Source of the DNA: Prochlorococcus sp. AG-409-M05
GTDB lineage: Bacteria; Cyanobacteriota; Cyanobacteriia; PCC-6307; Cyanobiaceae
Length of the DNA stretch: 47,035 nt
Reading direction: 5' to 3'
Assembly (NCBI GenBank): GCA_003215435.1
Contig: QCKJ01000010.1
Coordinates: forward strand, 1-47,035
The translations under genes and the position numbers were made by a program. This document shows positions 25,958-34,819 of the stretch, piece after piece (position 1 is the stretch's first letter; each line of letters opens with the position of its first letter). The notes under the pieces are model-generated. The model worked only from the letters and a program-made list of their open reading frames with translations, made no database searches and had not been told where the DNA came from.

Positions 25958-26329
25958 TCAAAGGCCTTTGCAAGTCTTCATTACATCCTCTAAAAGGTTT
26001 AATGATCCCTTGAAAATTTTTGGATGCTTCTCAGCAATTATTAGTTCTGCTCCTAATCCTAAAGCCATTGTTTGGCATGCATATCTTTGGGAGTCGCCTG
26101 CTTTCCTCTGAACAGATTCAGAGAGAGAGAGGGCACGCTGGCAAGTCTCTCTTTGCCGCGTGTTAAAACACCTTATTGCCAATGGGTATAGATCTGAACT
26201 ACTTGTTGAGGCCTGCAAGTAAGACACATTGAAAGTAGTGCCTAACGGAATCAACAAAAAAGACACGGTCAATCGAAAAGACTCTCTTTGAAAGTTGCTT
26301 GGGAAGGTCACGAACCAGAGAGCTCTCAT
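25958..26329 (-). CDS. Probable secreted protein of unknown function
   Basis: A frame of 123 aa. The first about 40 residues include a basic start and a hydrophobic run (FRLTVSFLLIPLGTTF) followed by LQAST, which could be a signal peptide. The mature part has four cysteines (in RCFN, TCQRA, YACQT and KTCKG) and helical repeats that recall a tetratricopeptide-like pair, but this is weak. A frame on the other strand (25830-26111) overlaps it; I prefer this one because of its signal-like start and paired cysteines. Confidence is modest. Confidence 0.5.
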   Translation of the reverse strand: MRALWFVTFPSNFQRESFRLTVSFLLIPLGTTFNVSYLQASTSSSDLYPLAIRCFNTRQRETCQRALSLSESVQRKAGDSQRYACQTMALGLGAELIIAEKHPKIFKGSLNLLEDVMKTCKGL

Positions 26330-26519
26330 TGACGTAAAGGGGAATCAGTTCAACTTAAAGAAAGCCGTTAATGATTCCAGACAGCCAAGATAGCAACTAA
26401 TCACTGGGATCTCGTCAGTTAGCAGAGCCTTTAAGTCAATCGTTTTGTATCAATCACCTTACGCAAGATCATGTAAATGACTAACAAACCTCCCTAGAGA
26501 GGACATTTGCTGGGATACT

Positions 26520-26741
26520 GTGTCTGGCGAAAACCCAAATTTACGAATGCATTTCGACTACCACGCGGTTGCATCTCTCCTGCATATGGCCATCCCCCTC
26601 GCCGCTGGGGCCGCTGGCGTCGGGTATTACGTTCTAAGGAGTAAAGGGATTGTCGGGTTTACCGGGGGTCACCTGCTCGTTGGTGTTCCAATGTTCATAG
26701 TTGGTACATCTGCTGCCTTGCTGTTTTACGCGACTAAGTAG
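26520..26741 (+). CDS. Small two-helix membrane protein with GC-rich coding
   Basis: A 73-aa frame from a GTG; an ATG at 26547 (MHFDYHAVASLLHMAIPLAA) would give 64 aa and is an equally good start. Two hydrophobic helices, about 18-40 and 51-70, are rich in Ala and Gly. Third codon positions are clearly richer in G and C (GCC, GGC, GTC, CTC) than in neighbouring genes. I do not recognise the family; the glycine-rich helices recall small photosynthetic-membrane proteins, which is only an impression. Confidence 0.62.
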   Translation: MSGENPNLRMHFDYHAVASLLHMAIPLAAGAAGVGYYVLRSKGIVGFTGGHLLVGVPMFIVGTSAALLFYATK

Positions 26742-26810
26742 AACCAATTTCTTTAAGCTGCTTATAAGGGATCTGAATTATCCCTGTGCTCAGCTTTGCA
26801 TGAAATCAGG

Positions 26811-26847
26811 ACCCTCTAACTGGCTATTTCAAGGCCAATTAGAGGGT
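26811..26847. terminator. Hairpin overlapping the gluQ stop
   Basis: Arms ACCCTCTAACTGGC and GCCAATTAGAGGGT pair with one C-A mismatch around a short A/T-rich loop. The gluQ stop codon (26816-26818) lies in the left arm, so the stem includes the last codons of gluQ. It follows the 73-aa gene by about 70 bases on the plus strand and probably ends transcripts from both sides. Confidence 0.65.
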
Positions 26848-27745
26848 TACTGTTATTTGATTTCTTCAAATCAATCAAGAGATCCTGTGCGCTTAAGGTC
26901 GCTCCTGTAGGAACAAATTTTAGATCGCTTGCCAACAAGCCAATTACATCATATGGCCGAAGTCCCTTATCAATAAGAGCTTGAAGCCCTTTAGAAGAAT
27001 TACGTTTTGCTAGTTTCTCTCCTTTTGAGTCAAGCATTAAAGGCACGTGCTTATATCTAACTCGGTCTTGTTCTAAAGCATCCATAATTGCGAGCTGGGA
27101 AGAAGTTGAACTTGCAAGATCTTCCCCTCGCACAACTTCTGATATACCAAGAGTTAATTCATCAATAGCAGTTGCAAAGTGATAAGAGATAAAGCCGTCC
27201 GATCTTCTCAAAGCCACATCTCCACTCTTCTTAAAGAAATCCTTCCCAACCCTTAACCTCCAACTTGGGAGTCTTCCATCTTTACAACCCCAATCAAGAT
27301 TCAAATGCCTGCAAGTTCCAGGGTAAATCTTCTGACTTAAACCATTCGGATTTTCCTTAGAAAGGAGGCTTCTAGTGCACCTGCATGCATACAATCGTCC
27401 ATGGAAACGGAGACAAGACAAGAAAGAAAAGTAAAGGCCCATTCGTTGGCTTTGAAGGACCACAGGCCCATCCCAATGAAGTCCAAGCCAGGTCAAATCA
27501 TGAATGAAACTCTCAACAGCCCCTGCACGATTTCTAGGAGCATCAAGATCATCAACTCTTAAGACCCAAGTTCCATTGCATATACGTGCTCGTAGCCAAG
27601 AAATCAAGGCCGTGCGCAAGTTTCCCAAATGTAAAGGCCCAGATGGAGAGGGAGCAAAGCGCCCTCTATACCCTTGATTTCTCAGAATATTTCCTTCTAA
27701 CAATTTCTCACAGAGATGATCAGGTAGAGAAAGTGGTGAAGACAT
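26816..27745 (-). CDS. gluQ: Glutamyl-queuosine tRNA(Asp) synthetase
   Basis: A GluRS-like enzyme of 309 aa without an anticodon-binding domain; it glutamylates queuosine in tRNA-Asp. Seen: RGRFAPSPSGPLHLGNLRTA (27-46) with the HIGH-like motif, ILRVDDLDAPR-type motif (62-71), the zinc site C121-x-C123 with Y141-xxx-C145, GEDLASSTSSQ, and KLAKRNSSKG as the KMSKS equivalent. The first about 25 residues are extra to the usual start, so translation may begin later. The stop lies within a terminator-like hairpin. The hupB terminator precedes it. Confidence 0.92.
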   Translation of the reverse strand: MSSPLSLPDHLCEKLLEGNILRNQGYRGRFAPSPSGPLHLGNLRTALISWLRARICNGTWVLRVDDLDAPRNRAGAVESFIHDLTWLGLHWDGPVVLQSQRMGLYFSFLSCLRFHGRLYACRCTRSLLSKENPNGLSQKIYPGTCRHLNLDWGCKDGRLPSWRLRVGKDFFKKSGDVALRRSDGFISYHFATAIDELTLGISEVVRGEDLASSTSSQLAIMDALEQDRVRYKHVPLMLDSKGEKLAKRNSSKGLQALIDKGLRPYDVIGLLASDLKFVPTGATLSAQDLLIDLKKSNNSNPLIGLEIAS

Positions 27746-27778
27746 TTATTTCGACAATTCAACAGCGAGCGGATTTAT

Positions 27779-27820
27779 GTACTAAAAAAGGCGGTCATAA
27801 TTGACCGCCTTTTTTAGTAC
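27779..27820 (-). terminator. Strong intrinsic terminator of hupB
   Basis: A perfect 19-bp stem with a 4-nt TAAT loop: the core GGCGGTCA/TGACCGCC is flanked by six A on one side and six T on the other. It lies 14 bases after the hupB stop and 34 bases before the gluQ start on the minus strand. The symmetry means that it can also stop plus-strand transcripts. Confidence 0.93.
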
Positions 27821-27833
27821 AGGGACCTTTGAT

Positions 27834-28109
27834 TCAGCCCTGAACACGATCCTTAAACATCTTCCCTGCAGTAAACGCAGGTACTCGTTTCGCTGGGATC
27901 TTGATCTTCTCACCGGTTTTCGGATTAAGACCCTGTCGAGCAGAACGATCTCGTGGTTCAAAAGAACCAAACCCAAGGATGGAGACTTTCTTGCCCTCCA
28001 CCACAGAATCGATGATTGTGTCGATAGCGGCATCAACCACTAGAGAAACATCTGTCTTGGTGAGCTCTGTACGAGCTGCTACCAAGTTGACTAGATCAGC
28101 TTTGTTCAT
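27834..28109 (-). CDS. hupB: DNA-binding protein HU
   Basis: A 91-aa nucleoid protein that begins MNKADLVNLVAARTELTK and contains the HU/IHF signature VSILGFGSFEPRDRSARQGLN followed by PKTGEKIKIPAKRVPAFTAG, the DNA-bending beta arms. HU dimers compact and bend DNA. Only one copy is visible in the window. A GGAGGG-type ribosome site precedes the ATG. It is followed by a strong terminator, so it is monocistronic. Confidence 0.97.
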   Translation of the reverse strand: MNKADLVNLVAARTELTKTDVSLVVDAAIDTIIDSVVEGKKVSILGFGSFEPRDRSARQGLNPKTGEKIKIPAKRVPAFTAGKMFKDRVQG

Positions 28110-28269
28110 TGGTTAAGGAGGAGGGAAGGGAGGCTTTTAGGTGGCTTTTCCAGCTAAGGATTCACTACCTAACATCCCTTAACGAGCTAATGGTATGGAC
28201 GTAAGTCGATTGCGGCAACCGAAAGACACCGTGGCGCAACGCTTTATACGACTGTTTGGACAAATTGAC

Positions 28270-28926
28270 CTAATCCGTGTAGGGGTATTGCCAAGCATCC
28301 CATGGGGCCACTCCAGTCTTTAAAAAGAGACCAAATCCTCTAGCAGAAGCCAGTACTGGCCTTGACTCTCGAGGAAGCCAATTACGTAATTTTTGCACAC
28401 TTTTTTGATGACGCGGCCAATGAAAAGTACAAAATCTACGAGATTCAGCCAATCGATCAACCTCCACAGGTGTTAACAAGAGTCCACAGAACAGAACATT
28501 CCAAGGAGGAGGAGCATGGATTACACAGCTACCTGGTGTTGGTCCAGGAGTCCATAGCACCCTTAATCCAGCTTTTGTCGTGTAATCCTCGTCAAATGTT
28601 TCAAGCCCCTTTAGTTCAGGCAACAAATAAGCTTCTTGCGCCTGTACTAATACTGGCCAATCAAAAACTTGTTTCAACTCACGAACCCTGCCATGCCCGC
28701 TTCGATTGGTCAAAACAATTCGAGCACACTTCCCAACCGATTTTCGTTTAAGGAGCTCGATAGTTTCCGGGGTCATTGGTGGGCAATCAATCAAAACAGG
28801 TTCAGGATTGCAATCCAACCACCAAGATGAACCTTCTTCGCTAGCCTTTTGAGGTGGGAACACCCACAAGGAATCTGTTAATTGCCTAGGAGAACTCTCT
28901 GAATCATTTGCAGGAATGCTTGCCAT
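28270..28926 (-). CDS. Metallo-beta-lactamase-fold protein lacking metal ligands
   Basis: A protein of 218 aa with the order of MBL-fold elements: WWLDCNPEPVLIDCP (35-49, normally ending in D), IVLTNRSGHGRVREL (70-84) where HxHxDH is expected, VLWTPGPTPGSCVIH (123-137) where TPGHTPGS is usual, and LLFCG-type strand with LLLTP. The first motif keeps only H78, the second has Pro for His, and the last strand reads SARGFG in place of GHG. The fold is thus probably kept but not the zinc site. A structural or binding role is inferred. Its gene is divergent from glgX. Confidence 0.72.
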   Translation of the reverse strand: MASIPANDSESSPRQLTDSLWVFPPQKASEEGSSWWLDCNPEPVLIDCPPMTPETIELLKRKSVGKCARIVLTNRSGHGRVRELKQVFDWPVLVQAQEAYLLPELKGLETFDEDYTTKAGLRVLWTPGPTPGSCVIHAPPPWNVLFCGLLLTPVEVDRLAESRRFCTFHWPRHQKSVQKLRNWLPRESRPVLASARGFGLFLKTGVAPWDAWQYPYTD

Positions 28927-28992
28927 GAAATTTTGAGAACCTTAGAAAAATCACTTTCTGACGATCCTTTTTCTTAGAAAGGAGAAAAACTA

Positions 28993-31071
28993 TTGAGCAA
29001 AATCAATCTTGGCAGCCCATGGCCTCTGGGAAGCACCATAACTAAAAGAGGGGTCAACTTCTCAGTTGCTGCACCTAAAGCGGCCAAATTGCAACTGCTA
29101 TTGTTTAGAACTAGCACTGACCACAAGCCTTTCAAAATTATAAATCTTGAGAACAAACACCGTTCAGGCGACTACTGGCACGTCGAAGTCGAAGGTTTAA
29201 AAGAAGGTTCTTTATATTCATATAGAGTCTTTAACTCAAAAACAGATCACAAGAAAGGTAATCTTTCCTCAAAAGTCCTTCTGGATCCATGTGCAAGGTT
29301 GATTAGTGGGTGGGAAATCTATCAACGCAAAAATGCCATCGGTCCAGAAGATAATTCAACAGCATGCTTAAAGGGTGTCGTTTCTGAACGAGAAGAATTT
29401 GATTTCAACTCACATCCTCGTCCTAAACATAATTGGAATCAAAGTGTTATTTATGAGCTACATGTAGGAGCCTTTACATCAAGAGAAGACTCAGGTGTCT
29501 CCAACCACTTGAGAGGAAAGCTTCTTGGTTTAGTTGAAAAACTTCCATACCTCAAAGAGCTTGGGATAACAACTATTGAGCTACTACCGATACAAGCCTT
29601 TGATAGCTCTGATGGACCTAAAGGACTAGAAAACTATTGGGGGTACAGCCCTCTAAATTGGTTTACTCCTCATAAAGAATATCTTTGCGGAAACAATCCT
29701 CTAGATGGTCGTAATCAGGTAAGAGAGTTCATCGCTGCATGTCATGACAACAATATTGAGGTCCTACTTGATGTGGTCTACAACCACACAACTGAAGGGA
29801 ATGAGGAAGGGCCAACAATTAGTTGGAGAGGGTTCGACGAAAGTCTTTACTACTTCCAAAATAAAGAAGGTAACTATCTAGACGTAAGTGGCTGCGGAAA
29901 CAGTATTGCGGCAAATCGACCAATAGTTCGACAGTTGATTCTTGAATCAATGCGGTGCTGGGCAATCGAACTTGGTGTAGATGGTTTTCGATTTGATCTA
30001 GGGATTGCTCTTAGCAGAGGGGAGAGTCTTGAGCCACTTAATCATCCACCCTTATTTGAAGAGATTGAAGCTGACCCCGAACTAAGCGACTTGAAAATAA
30101 TTAGTGAGCCATGGGACTGTGGCGGCCTTTATAAACTTGGAGATTTTCCAGCCAAAAGGGTTAGGACATGGAATGGGCACTTTCGAGACGATTTACGAAC
30201 ATTTTGGAAAGGTGATAAAAACTGCACCTGGAAGCTCAAAGAAAGGCTACGAGGAAGCCCAGATCTCTACAAAGGTGATAACACTGCTCAAAAAGGTCCT
30301 ATCAATTTTATTACCTCTCACGATGGATTTACTTTGATTGACTTACTGAGTTTCAACACTAAACACAACTATTCAAATGGAGAAAATAACAGAGATGGAG
30401 AAAATAATAATCACAGTTGGAACCATGGAAGCGAGGGCCCTAGTTCTGACCACCATTTAATAGATCTTAGAAGACGACAACAAAGAAACCTATTAAGTTC
30501 TTTGCTTCTTTCCCCAGGTGTTCCAATGCTTTTGATGGGAGATGAAGTAGGGAGAAGTCAAGGGGGGAATAACAATGGCTGGTGCCAAAATAGTCCTATT
30601 AGTTGGATGATATGGGAAAAAGAAAAATGTGACATTGACCTAAAATACTTCGTAAAAAATCTCTTAAAGGTTAGGAATCAATTACCAGAACTTTTTAGCA
30701 GCCCTATAAAAGAAGAAATGCCACTTTTAAATCGAGACGAAGCTAATCAGCAGATCTGGCTTCAATGGCACGGGGTCGAACTACGAAAACCAGACTTTGG
30801 AAATTGGTCTCACACCCTTAGCTATAGCCTCAACAAAGGTTCAATTGGTTCTGTTTTATGGGTGGGGTTAAACGCATGTAATCAACCTATGAGATTTCAA
30901 ATCCCAAAACCAACCTTTAACTGGGTGCATCTAATAAATACAGGCAACAAGAGCCCAGAGGATTTTCAAATCAAACCTAAAAAATGCCCTTTACCCATTT
31001 TTGATATTAGAGAGAGAAGTTTAGTTGTTCTAATGTCAAGCGAATACTTCTCCAAATTAAGCTTTGATTAG
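28993..31071 (+). CDS. glgX: Glycogen debranching enzyme GlgX / isoamylase
   Basis: A GH13 isoamylase-type enzyme of 692 aa that hydrolyses alpha-1,6 branches in glycogen. It begins SKINLGSPWPLGSTITKRG with a CBM48 domain (about 10-100), then the TIM barrel with DVVYNHT (260-266), the nucleophile D335 in GFRFDLGIA, the acid/base E372 in IISEPWD, and D444 in FITSHDGF. The start is TTG 28993, supported by AAGGAG 8 bases upstream and by the PxPLG start usual in the family. Two Asn-rich stretches (GENNRDGENNNHSWN) match the usual GlgX loop. Confidence 0.94.
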   Translation: MSKINLGSPWPLGSTITKRGVNFSVAAPKAAKLQLLLFRTSTDHKPFKIINLENKHRSGDYWHVEVEGLKEGSLYSYRVFNSKTDHKKGNLSSKVLLDPCARLISGWEIYQRKNAIGPEDNSTACLKGVVSEREEFDFNSHPRPKHNWNQSVIYELHVGAFTSREDSGVSNHLRGKLLGLVEKLPYLKELGITTIELLPIQAFDSSDGPKGLENYWGYSPLNWFTPHKEYLCGNNPLDGRNQVREFIAACHDNNIEVLLDVVYNHTTEGNEEGPTISWRGFDESLYYFQNKEGNYLDVSGCGNSIAANRPIVRQLILESMRCWAIELGVDGFRFDLGIALSRGESLEPLNHPPLFEEIEADPELSDLKIISEPWDCGGLYKLGDFPAKRVRTWNGHFRDDLRTFWKGDKNCTWKLKERLRGSPDLYKGDNTAQKGPINFITSHDGFTLIDLLSFNTKHNYSNGENNRDGENNNHSWNHGSEGPSSDHHLIDLRRRQQRNLLSSLLLSPGVPMLLMGDEVGRSQGGNNNGWCQNSPISWMIWEKEKCDIDLKYFVKNLLKVRNQLPELFSSPIKEEMPLLNRDEANQQIWLQWHGVELRKPDFGNWSHTLSYSLNKGSIGSVLWVGLNACNQPMRFQIPKPTFNWVHLINTGNKSPEDFQIKPKKCPLPIFDIRERSLVVLMSSEYFSKLSFD

Positions 31072-31083
31072 AGGGTGTTGATA

Positions 31084-31154
<71 letters not shown>

Positions 31155-31243
31155 ACTAAATTCAGAACCATCCTAAATAATTGATGGGTCTAAATATCGC
31201 ACTTATTCATTATGACTTTCAGACGTTATTGCACGATTAAATC

Positions 31244-32644
31244 TTGACGGAGTCCTCACACTTCAATGTGAGCTCGCGTAGGAGGCTCATGGCCGCCTAT
31301 GGGCTAGGAGATGCAGGCACAGGCCTTGCCGCGGCCCAACTAGGCTTCTACTTACTACCTTTTTTCACTTGTGCCGCAGCACTCCCCGTCTGGATAGGGG
31401 GGGTGCTTTTAATGGTTACAAAGCTTTGGGATGCATTTAATGATCCATTAATAGGTTGGCTCAGTGACCATACAAATACCCGATGGGGGCCCCGACTACC
31501 TTGGATGGCCTTTTCGGCATTACCTCTAGGTATAAGTCTTGGTGCAATTTGGTGGGTTCCTCCAGGCGGTTTAGCAGAAAGAACTACCTACTATATTTTC
31601 CTCGCAATCTTATTGATGACTGCGTATACAGGGGTCAACCTGCCCTATGCAGCTTTATCTACAGAACTCACCTCTAAAACATCTATCCGCACACGGCTAA
31701 ACGCAGCAAGGTTTACTGGCTCAATTTTGGCAAGCCTAACCGGGCTTGTTACCGCATCGATCCTTACAAGTCAGGGGACTAATGGTTACCTAGCAATGGG
31801 GCGTATTTCAGGGACAATCGCAACCATTGCGACTCTTGCCTGTTGCTGGGGACTTGCTCCATTTGCAAAAAAAGCTAGAAGGCCAAAAAAACATTTAGAG
31901 CCTGTATTTAAACAACTCGGACGCATACTTCATAACAATCTTTTCCTGAAAGTCCTAGGGCTTTATTTGCTGCTTTGGTGCGGATTGCAACTAATGCAAT
32001 CAGTGGCCCTTTTCTACCTTGTTCAAGTTATTCGTGTACCAGCAAGTCTTTCAACTTGGCTTTTAATTCCCTTCCAACTCAGCGCACTTATAGGGCTACA
32101 AGTCTGGAGCCTTTACTCAAACCGCAAAGGAAGAGTTAAATCCCTCTACTGGGGTGGGTCTCTTTGGATCTCTGGCTGCCTTTTAGCAATGCTTGTTCCC
32201 CCTCTAACAAGCCAAGTAGACCTATCAAATTTAATTTCTAATAATTGGGCTGACTTATTCCATATGCTGTTACTTCTAGTCAGCATTGTTCTCTCTGGAT
32301 TCGGAGCTTCTACGGCATATCTAATCCCTTGGTCCCTTCTTCCAGATGCAATAGATGCTGACCCTGAAAAACCTGCAGGTTTTTACACTGCATGGATGGT
32401 TCTAATTCAAAAAATACTTGTTGCTCTGAGCATGTGGATGGTCACTTCTCTCCTTTGGCTAACGGGATATCGTTCTGCCCCAGAATGTACAGGCGCATTA
32501 ACCTTCTTAGAACAACCAACATCCGCACAAATCACCATTCGTCTTTGCATGGGCCTAATTCCTGCAATATTTGTAACAACAGGTCTTCTAATTATGAAAA
32601 ATTGGCCTGAGAAACAAGCTCAGATGCAGGCGGAAAACTCATGA
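31244..32644 (+). CDS. GPH-family (MelB-like) MFS sugar transporter
   Basis: A permease of 466 aa with about 12 hydrophobic helices. The first third has the GPH signature KLWDAFNDPLIGWLSDHTNTRWG (55-78, quoted here only as the paired WDAFNDP and SDHTNTRWG), with the two Asp that bind cation in MelB. The second half includes an acidic DAIDADPEKPAGF loop that is usual in the family. The start is a TTG at 31244; ATG at codon 16 (MAAYGLGDAG) is an alternative. The substrate could be a sugar or a lipid-like solute. It overlaps the MlaE permease gene by ATGA, so the two are translated together. Confidence 0.82.
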   Translation: MTESSHFNVSSRRRLMAAYGLGDAGTGLAAAQLGFYLLPFFTCAAALPVWIGGVLLMVTKLWDAFNDPLIGWLSDHTNTRWGPRLPWMAFSALPLGISLGAIWWVPPGGLAERTTYYIFLAILLMTAYTGVNLPYAALSTELTSKTSIRTRLNAARFTGSILASLTGLVTASILTSQGTNGYLAMGRISGTIATIATLACCWGLAPFAKKARRPKKHLEPVFKQLGRILHNNLFLKVLGLYLLLWCGLQLMQSVALFYLVQVIRVPASLSTWLLIPFQLSALIGLQVWSLYSNRKGRVKSLYWGGSLWISGCLLAMLVPPLTSQVDLSNLISNNWADLFHMLLLLVSIVLSGFGASTAYLIPWSLLPDAIDADPEKPAGFYTAWMVLIQKILVALSMWMVTSLLWLTGYRSAPECTGALTFLEQPTSAQITIRLCMGLIPAIFVTTGLLIMKNWPEKQAQMQAENS

Positions 32645-33387
32645 CGACCCCGCGCTGGCTTAGAAGGCTTGGAAGCAGTCTCATTATTGGAGGCCAAGCA
32701 ATAACTGCTACGGCAAAAGGACGCATTAATTCAATCGATCTTTCTGATCAGCTCATGGAAGCCGGCCCATCAAGTTTCCTAATAGTTCTAATCACAGGTA
32801 TTGCAGCAGGGACAGTCTTTAATATTCAGGTTGCCGCCGAGTTAAGCCGTCAAGGAGCAGGAGCAACAGTTGGAGGAGTACTCGCTATAGGGATGGCGCG
32901 TGAAATCGCACCACTACTAACTGCGACCCTTCTGACTGGAAAGGTTGCGACAGCCTATGCCGCCCAACTTGGGACAATGAAAGTCACAGAACAAATAGAT
33001 GCCATAACGATGCTTAGAACAGATCCTGTGGAGTACCTAGTCGTGCCAAGGGTTATAGCAATGGTATTGATGGCTCCTGTTCAATGCCTTCTTTTCTTTA
33101 CTGTTGCCTTGTGGAGCGGACAAATAAGTAGCACTCACTTATACCAAATCCCCCCAGATGTTTTCTGGAACTCTGTCCGGACTTGGTTAGGACCAGATGA
33201 TCTTCCCTTCATGCTTATAAAGGCTTTGGTCTTCGGTCTTCAAATTGCAATTCTTGCTTGCGGTTGGGGGCTAACCACACGCGGAGGTCCCAAAGAAGTT
33301 GGAACAAGTACTACAGGTGCAGTTGTTATGACACTAGTAACCGTCTCATTGATGGATGTTTTGCTGACCCAAATTCTCTTTGGTTAA
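32641..33387 (+). CDS. mlaE: MlaE-family ABC transporter permease
   Basis: A permease of 248 aa of the MlaE/TGD1 (YrbE) family. It has the amphipathic N-terminal helix, about five membrane segments, AIGMAREIAPLLTATLLTGKV (81-101), QIDAITMLRTDPVEYLVVPR (118-137), and a C-terminal GPKEVGTSTTGAVV loop. In Gram-negatives and plastids it moves phospholipids between membranes with an MlaF-like ATPase and an MCE protein; those partners are not in the window. It is coupled to the GPH transporter by ATGA and followed within 5 bases by the DUF3119 gene. Confidence 0.9.
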   Translation: MTTPRWLRRLGSSLIIGGQAITATAKGRINSIDLSDQLMEAGPSSFLIVLITGIAAGTVFNIQVAAELSRQGAGATVGGVLAIGMAREIAPLLTATLLTGKVATAYAAQLGTMKVTEQIDAITMLRTDPVEYLVVPRVIAMVLMAPVQCLLFFTVALWSGQISSTHLYQIPPDVFWNSVRTWLGPDDLPFMLIKALVFGLQIAILACGWGLTTRGGPKEVGTSTTGAVVMTLVTVSLMDVLLTQILFG

Positions 33388-33392
33388 ATCAA

Positions 33393-33818
33393 ATGAATCA
33401 ACCAACACAAATAGGCCCCAGAGAAAACGTGACCCTTTCACCTAACCCACGTTTACCAATAATAATTACTTTATTTGGTGTCTTAACTATTCCATTTTCA
33501 TTGCCTATATGGGCATCCATTTTAGTCATAGTTTTCGGATTATTCCTACTAGTTCAAACCTATACATTGAGACTAGAATTTACCCAAGAAGCATTAGTCG
33601 TAAATCAATTCGGTCGTGAATTGCGCCGTTTCCCCTTTAATGAATGGCTTGCCTGGCGCTTGCTATTGCCTCAAATACCTGGAATATTTTATTTCAGAGA
33701 AACAGCTAGTCCTCATTTGTTGCCAATCATTTTTGACAAAACAAACCTAACCAATGAATTACGTAAAAGAGTTGGACATCTGGAAAAGCCTCAAACCACA
33801 CCATCTCAAGACCTCTAA
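33393..33818 (+). CDS. DUF3119 membrane protein
   Basis: A protein of 141 aa. Two hydrophobic helices (about 22-58, ending in VIVFGLFLLVQTYTLRLEF) are followed by a PH-like domain with EALVVNQFGRELRRFPFNEWLAW. This matches DUF3119, a cyanobacterial and plastid family without known function. The start is ATG 33393, five bases after the MlaE stop, preferred to an upstream frame that would overlap mlaE by 130 bases. Its context beside MlaE suggests a role in lipid trafficking at the membrane (inference). Confidence 0.8.
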   Translation: MNQPTQIGPRENVTLSPNPRLPIIITLFGVLTIPFSLPIWASILVIVFGLFLLVQTYTLRLEFTQEALVVNQFGRELRRFPFNEWLAWRLLLPQIPGIFYFRETASPHLLPIIFDKTNLTNELRKRVGHLEKPQTTPSQDL

Positions 33819-33847
33819 TCGACTTAATTACCACTTATAAAGGCCTA

Positions 33848-34819
33848 ATGACTGAAGAAAACATTCAAAATTCAAACCCACCTCCGACTGAGAGTTTAGA
33901 GAAAACATCCGAGCGGCCTATTACAAAAAAAGTTGAGCCATCCAACCCAAACAATCAACTTGCTCCCCTTTTTACGCTTGCTTTTAAAGAGCTAAATGAA
34001 CATCGTGCAAAGTTAGAGAAAGAAGTGCAGGACCTTTCTAAGAAAAAACAGGAGGTTGAGAAGGAACTAAAAACAACTTTTTCAGGACAATCTGATTTAA
34101 TTGCAAGAAGAGTCAAAGGGTTTCAAGAATATCTAACAGGCGCACTACAAGAACTTTCTCAATCAGCTGAGAAACTAGAGCTTGTTGCTCAACCAGTAGT
34201 AGTTAAGCCTTCTCCCCTAGATGAGGAGAAAGCAAGCGCAAAAGAAGATGTTAAAGAAGAAATTCAAGCCATTTCTGAAACTTTCAAACCAGATCAAAAT
34301 CTAATACGTGAATCTCTAGATCAATTTTTGGAGCAACCGGATTTATATGCTGAGCCATGGAAGTTAAGACGCAGCCTTGTAGAGAAGGACCTCGAACTTC
34401 TATCTGACTGGTTCTTCAACCAAGGAGGTCGAGGAGCTCAACCCAGCAGAGGTAATAGGTCAAGAAATATCCTAGTTAGTGCTGCATTGATTTCCATAAT
34501 TGGTGAACTATATGGAGACAGTTTCCAAGCTCTTGTATTAGCTAGCCAACCTGAAAGACTTGGAGAATGGAGAAGGGGCCTTCAAGATGCTTTAGGTCTC
34601 GGGAGAGAAGATTTTGGGCCAAATAGTGGCATAGTTCTTTTTGAGAGAGGAGATGCACTTGTAGAAAGAGCTGATCGAATTGAAGAGAGAGGCGAAGTCC
34701 CACTTATTCTTGTAGATGCCTGTGAAAGGAGCATAGATATTCCATTGCTTCAATTTCCCTTGTGGCTTGCCTTTGCAGCTACCCCAGAAGAATTTTATGA
34801 AGAGGAGGAATTCCTATGA
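33848..34819 (+). CDS. DUF3086 protein
   Basis: A soluble protein of 323 aa. The N-terminal about 40 residues are Pro/Ser/Asn-rich, then a coiled coil (about 45-105, ELNEHRAKLEKEVQDLSKKK), a linker, and a C-terminal alpha/beta domain (about 150-320) with ESLDQFLEQPDLYAEPWKLR and FNQGGRGAQPSRGNRSRNILVS. This fits DUF3086, a cyanobacterial family of unknown function. It ends with an ATGA overlap to plsY, so its expression is tied to phospholipid synthesis. Confidence 0.8.
   Translation: MTEENIQNSNPPPTESLEKTSERPITKKVEPSNPNNQLAPLFTLAFKELNEHRAKLEKEVQDLSKKKQEVEKELKTTFSGQSDLIARRVKGFQEYLTGALQELSQSAEKLELVAQPVVVKPSPLDEEKASAKEDVKEEIQAISETFKPDQNLIRESLDQFLEQPDLYAEPWKLRRSLVEKDLELLSDWFFNQGGRGAQPSRGNRSRNILVSAALISIIGELYGDSFQALVLASQPERLGEWRRGLQDALGLGREDFGPNSGIVLFERGDALVERADRIEERGEVPLILVDACERSIDIPLLQFPLWLAFAATPEEFYEEEEFL

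Noticed and set aside
25830..26111. A 93-codon plus-strand ORF overlapping the probable secreted protein
   Set aside because: No domain, no signal, no clear ribosome site; the opposite-strand frame has a signal-like start and paired cysteines. The choice is not secure.
26450..26480. GTA...TAC palindrome upstream of the 73-aa gene, considered as an NtcA box
   Set aside because: The spacing is 10 bases, while the NtcA site needs GTA-N8-TAC, and no suitable -10 follows at the right distance.
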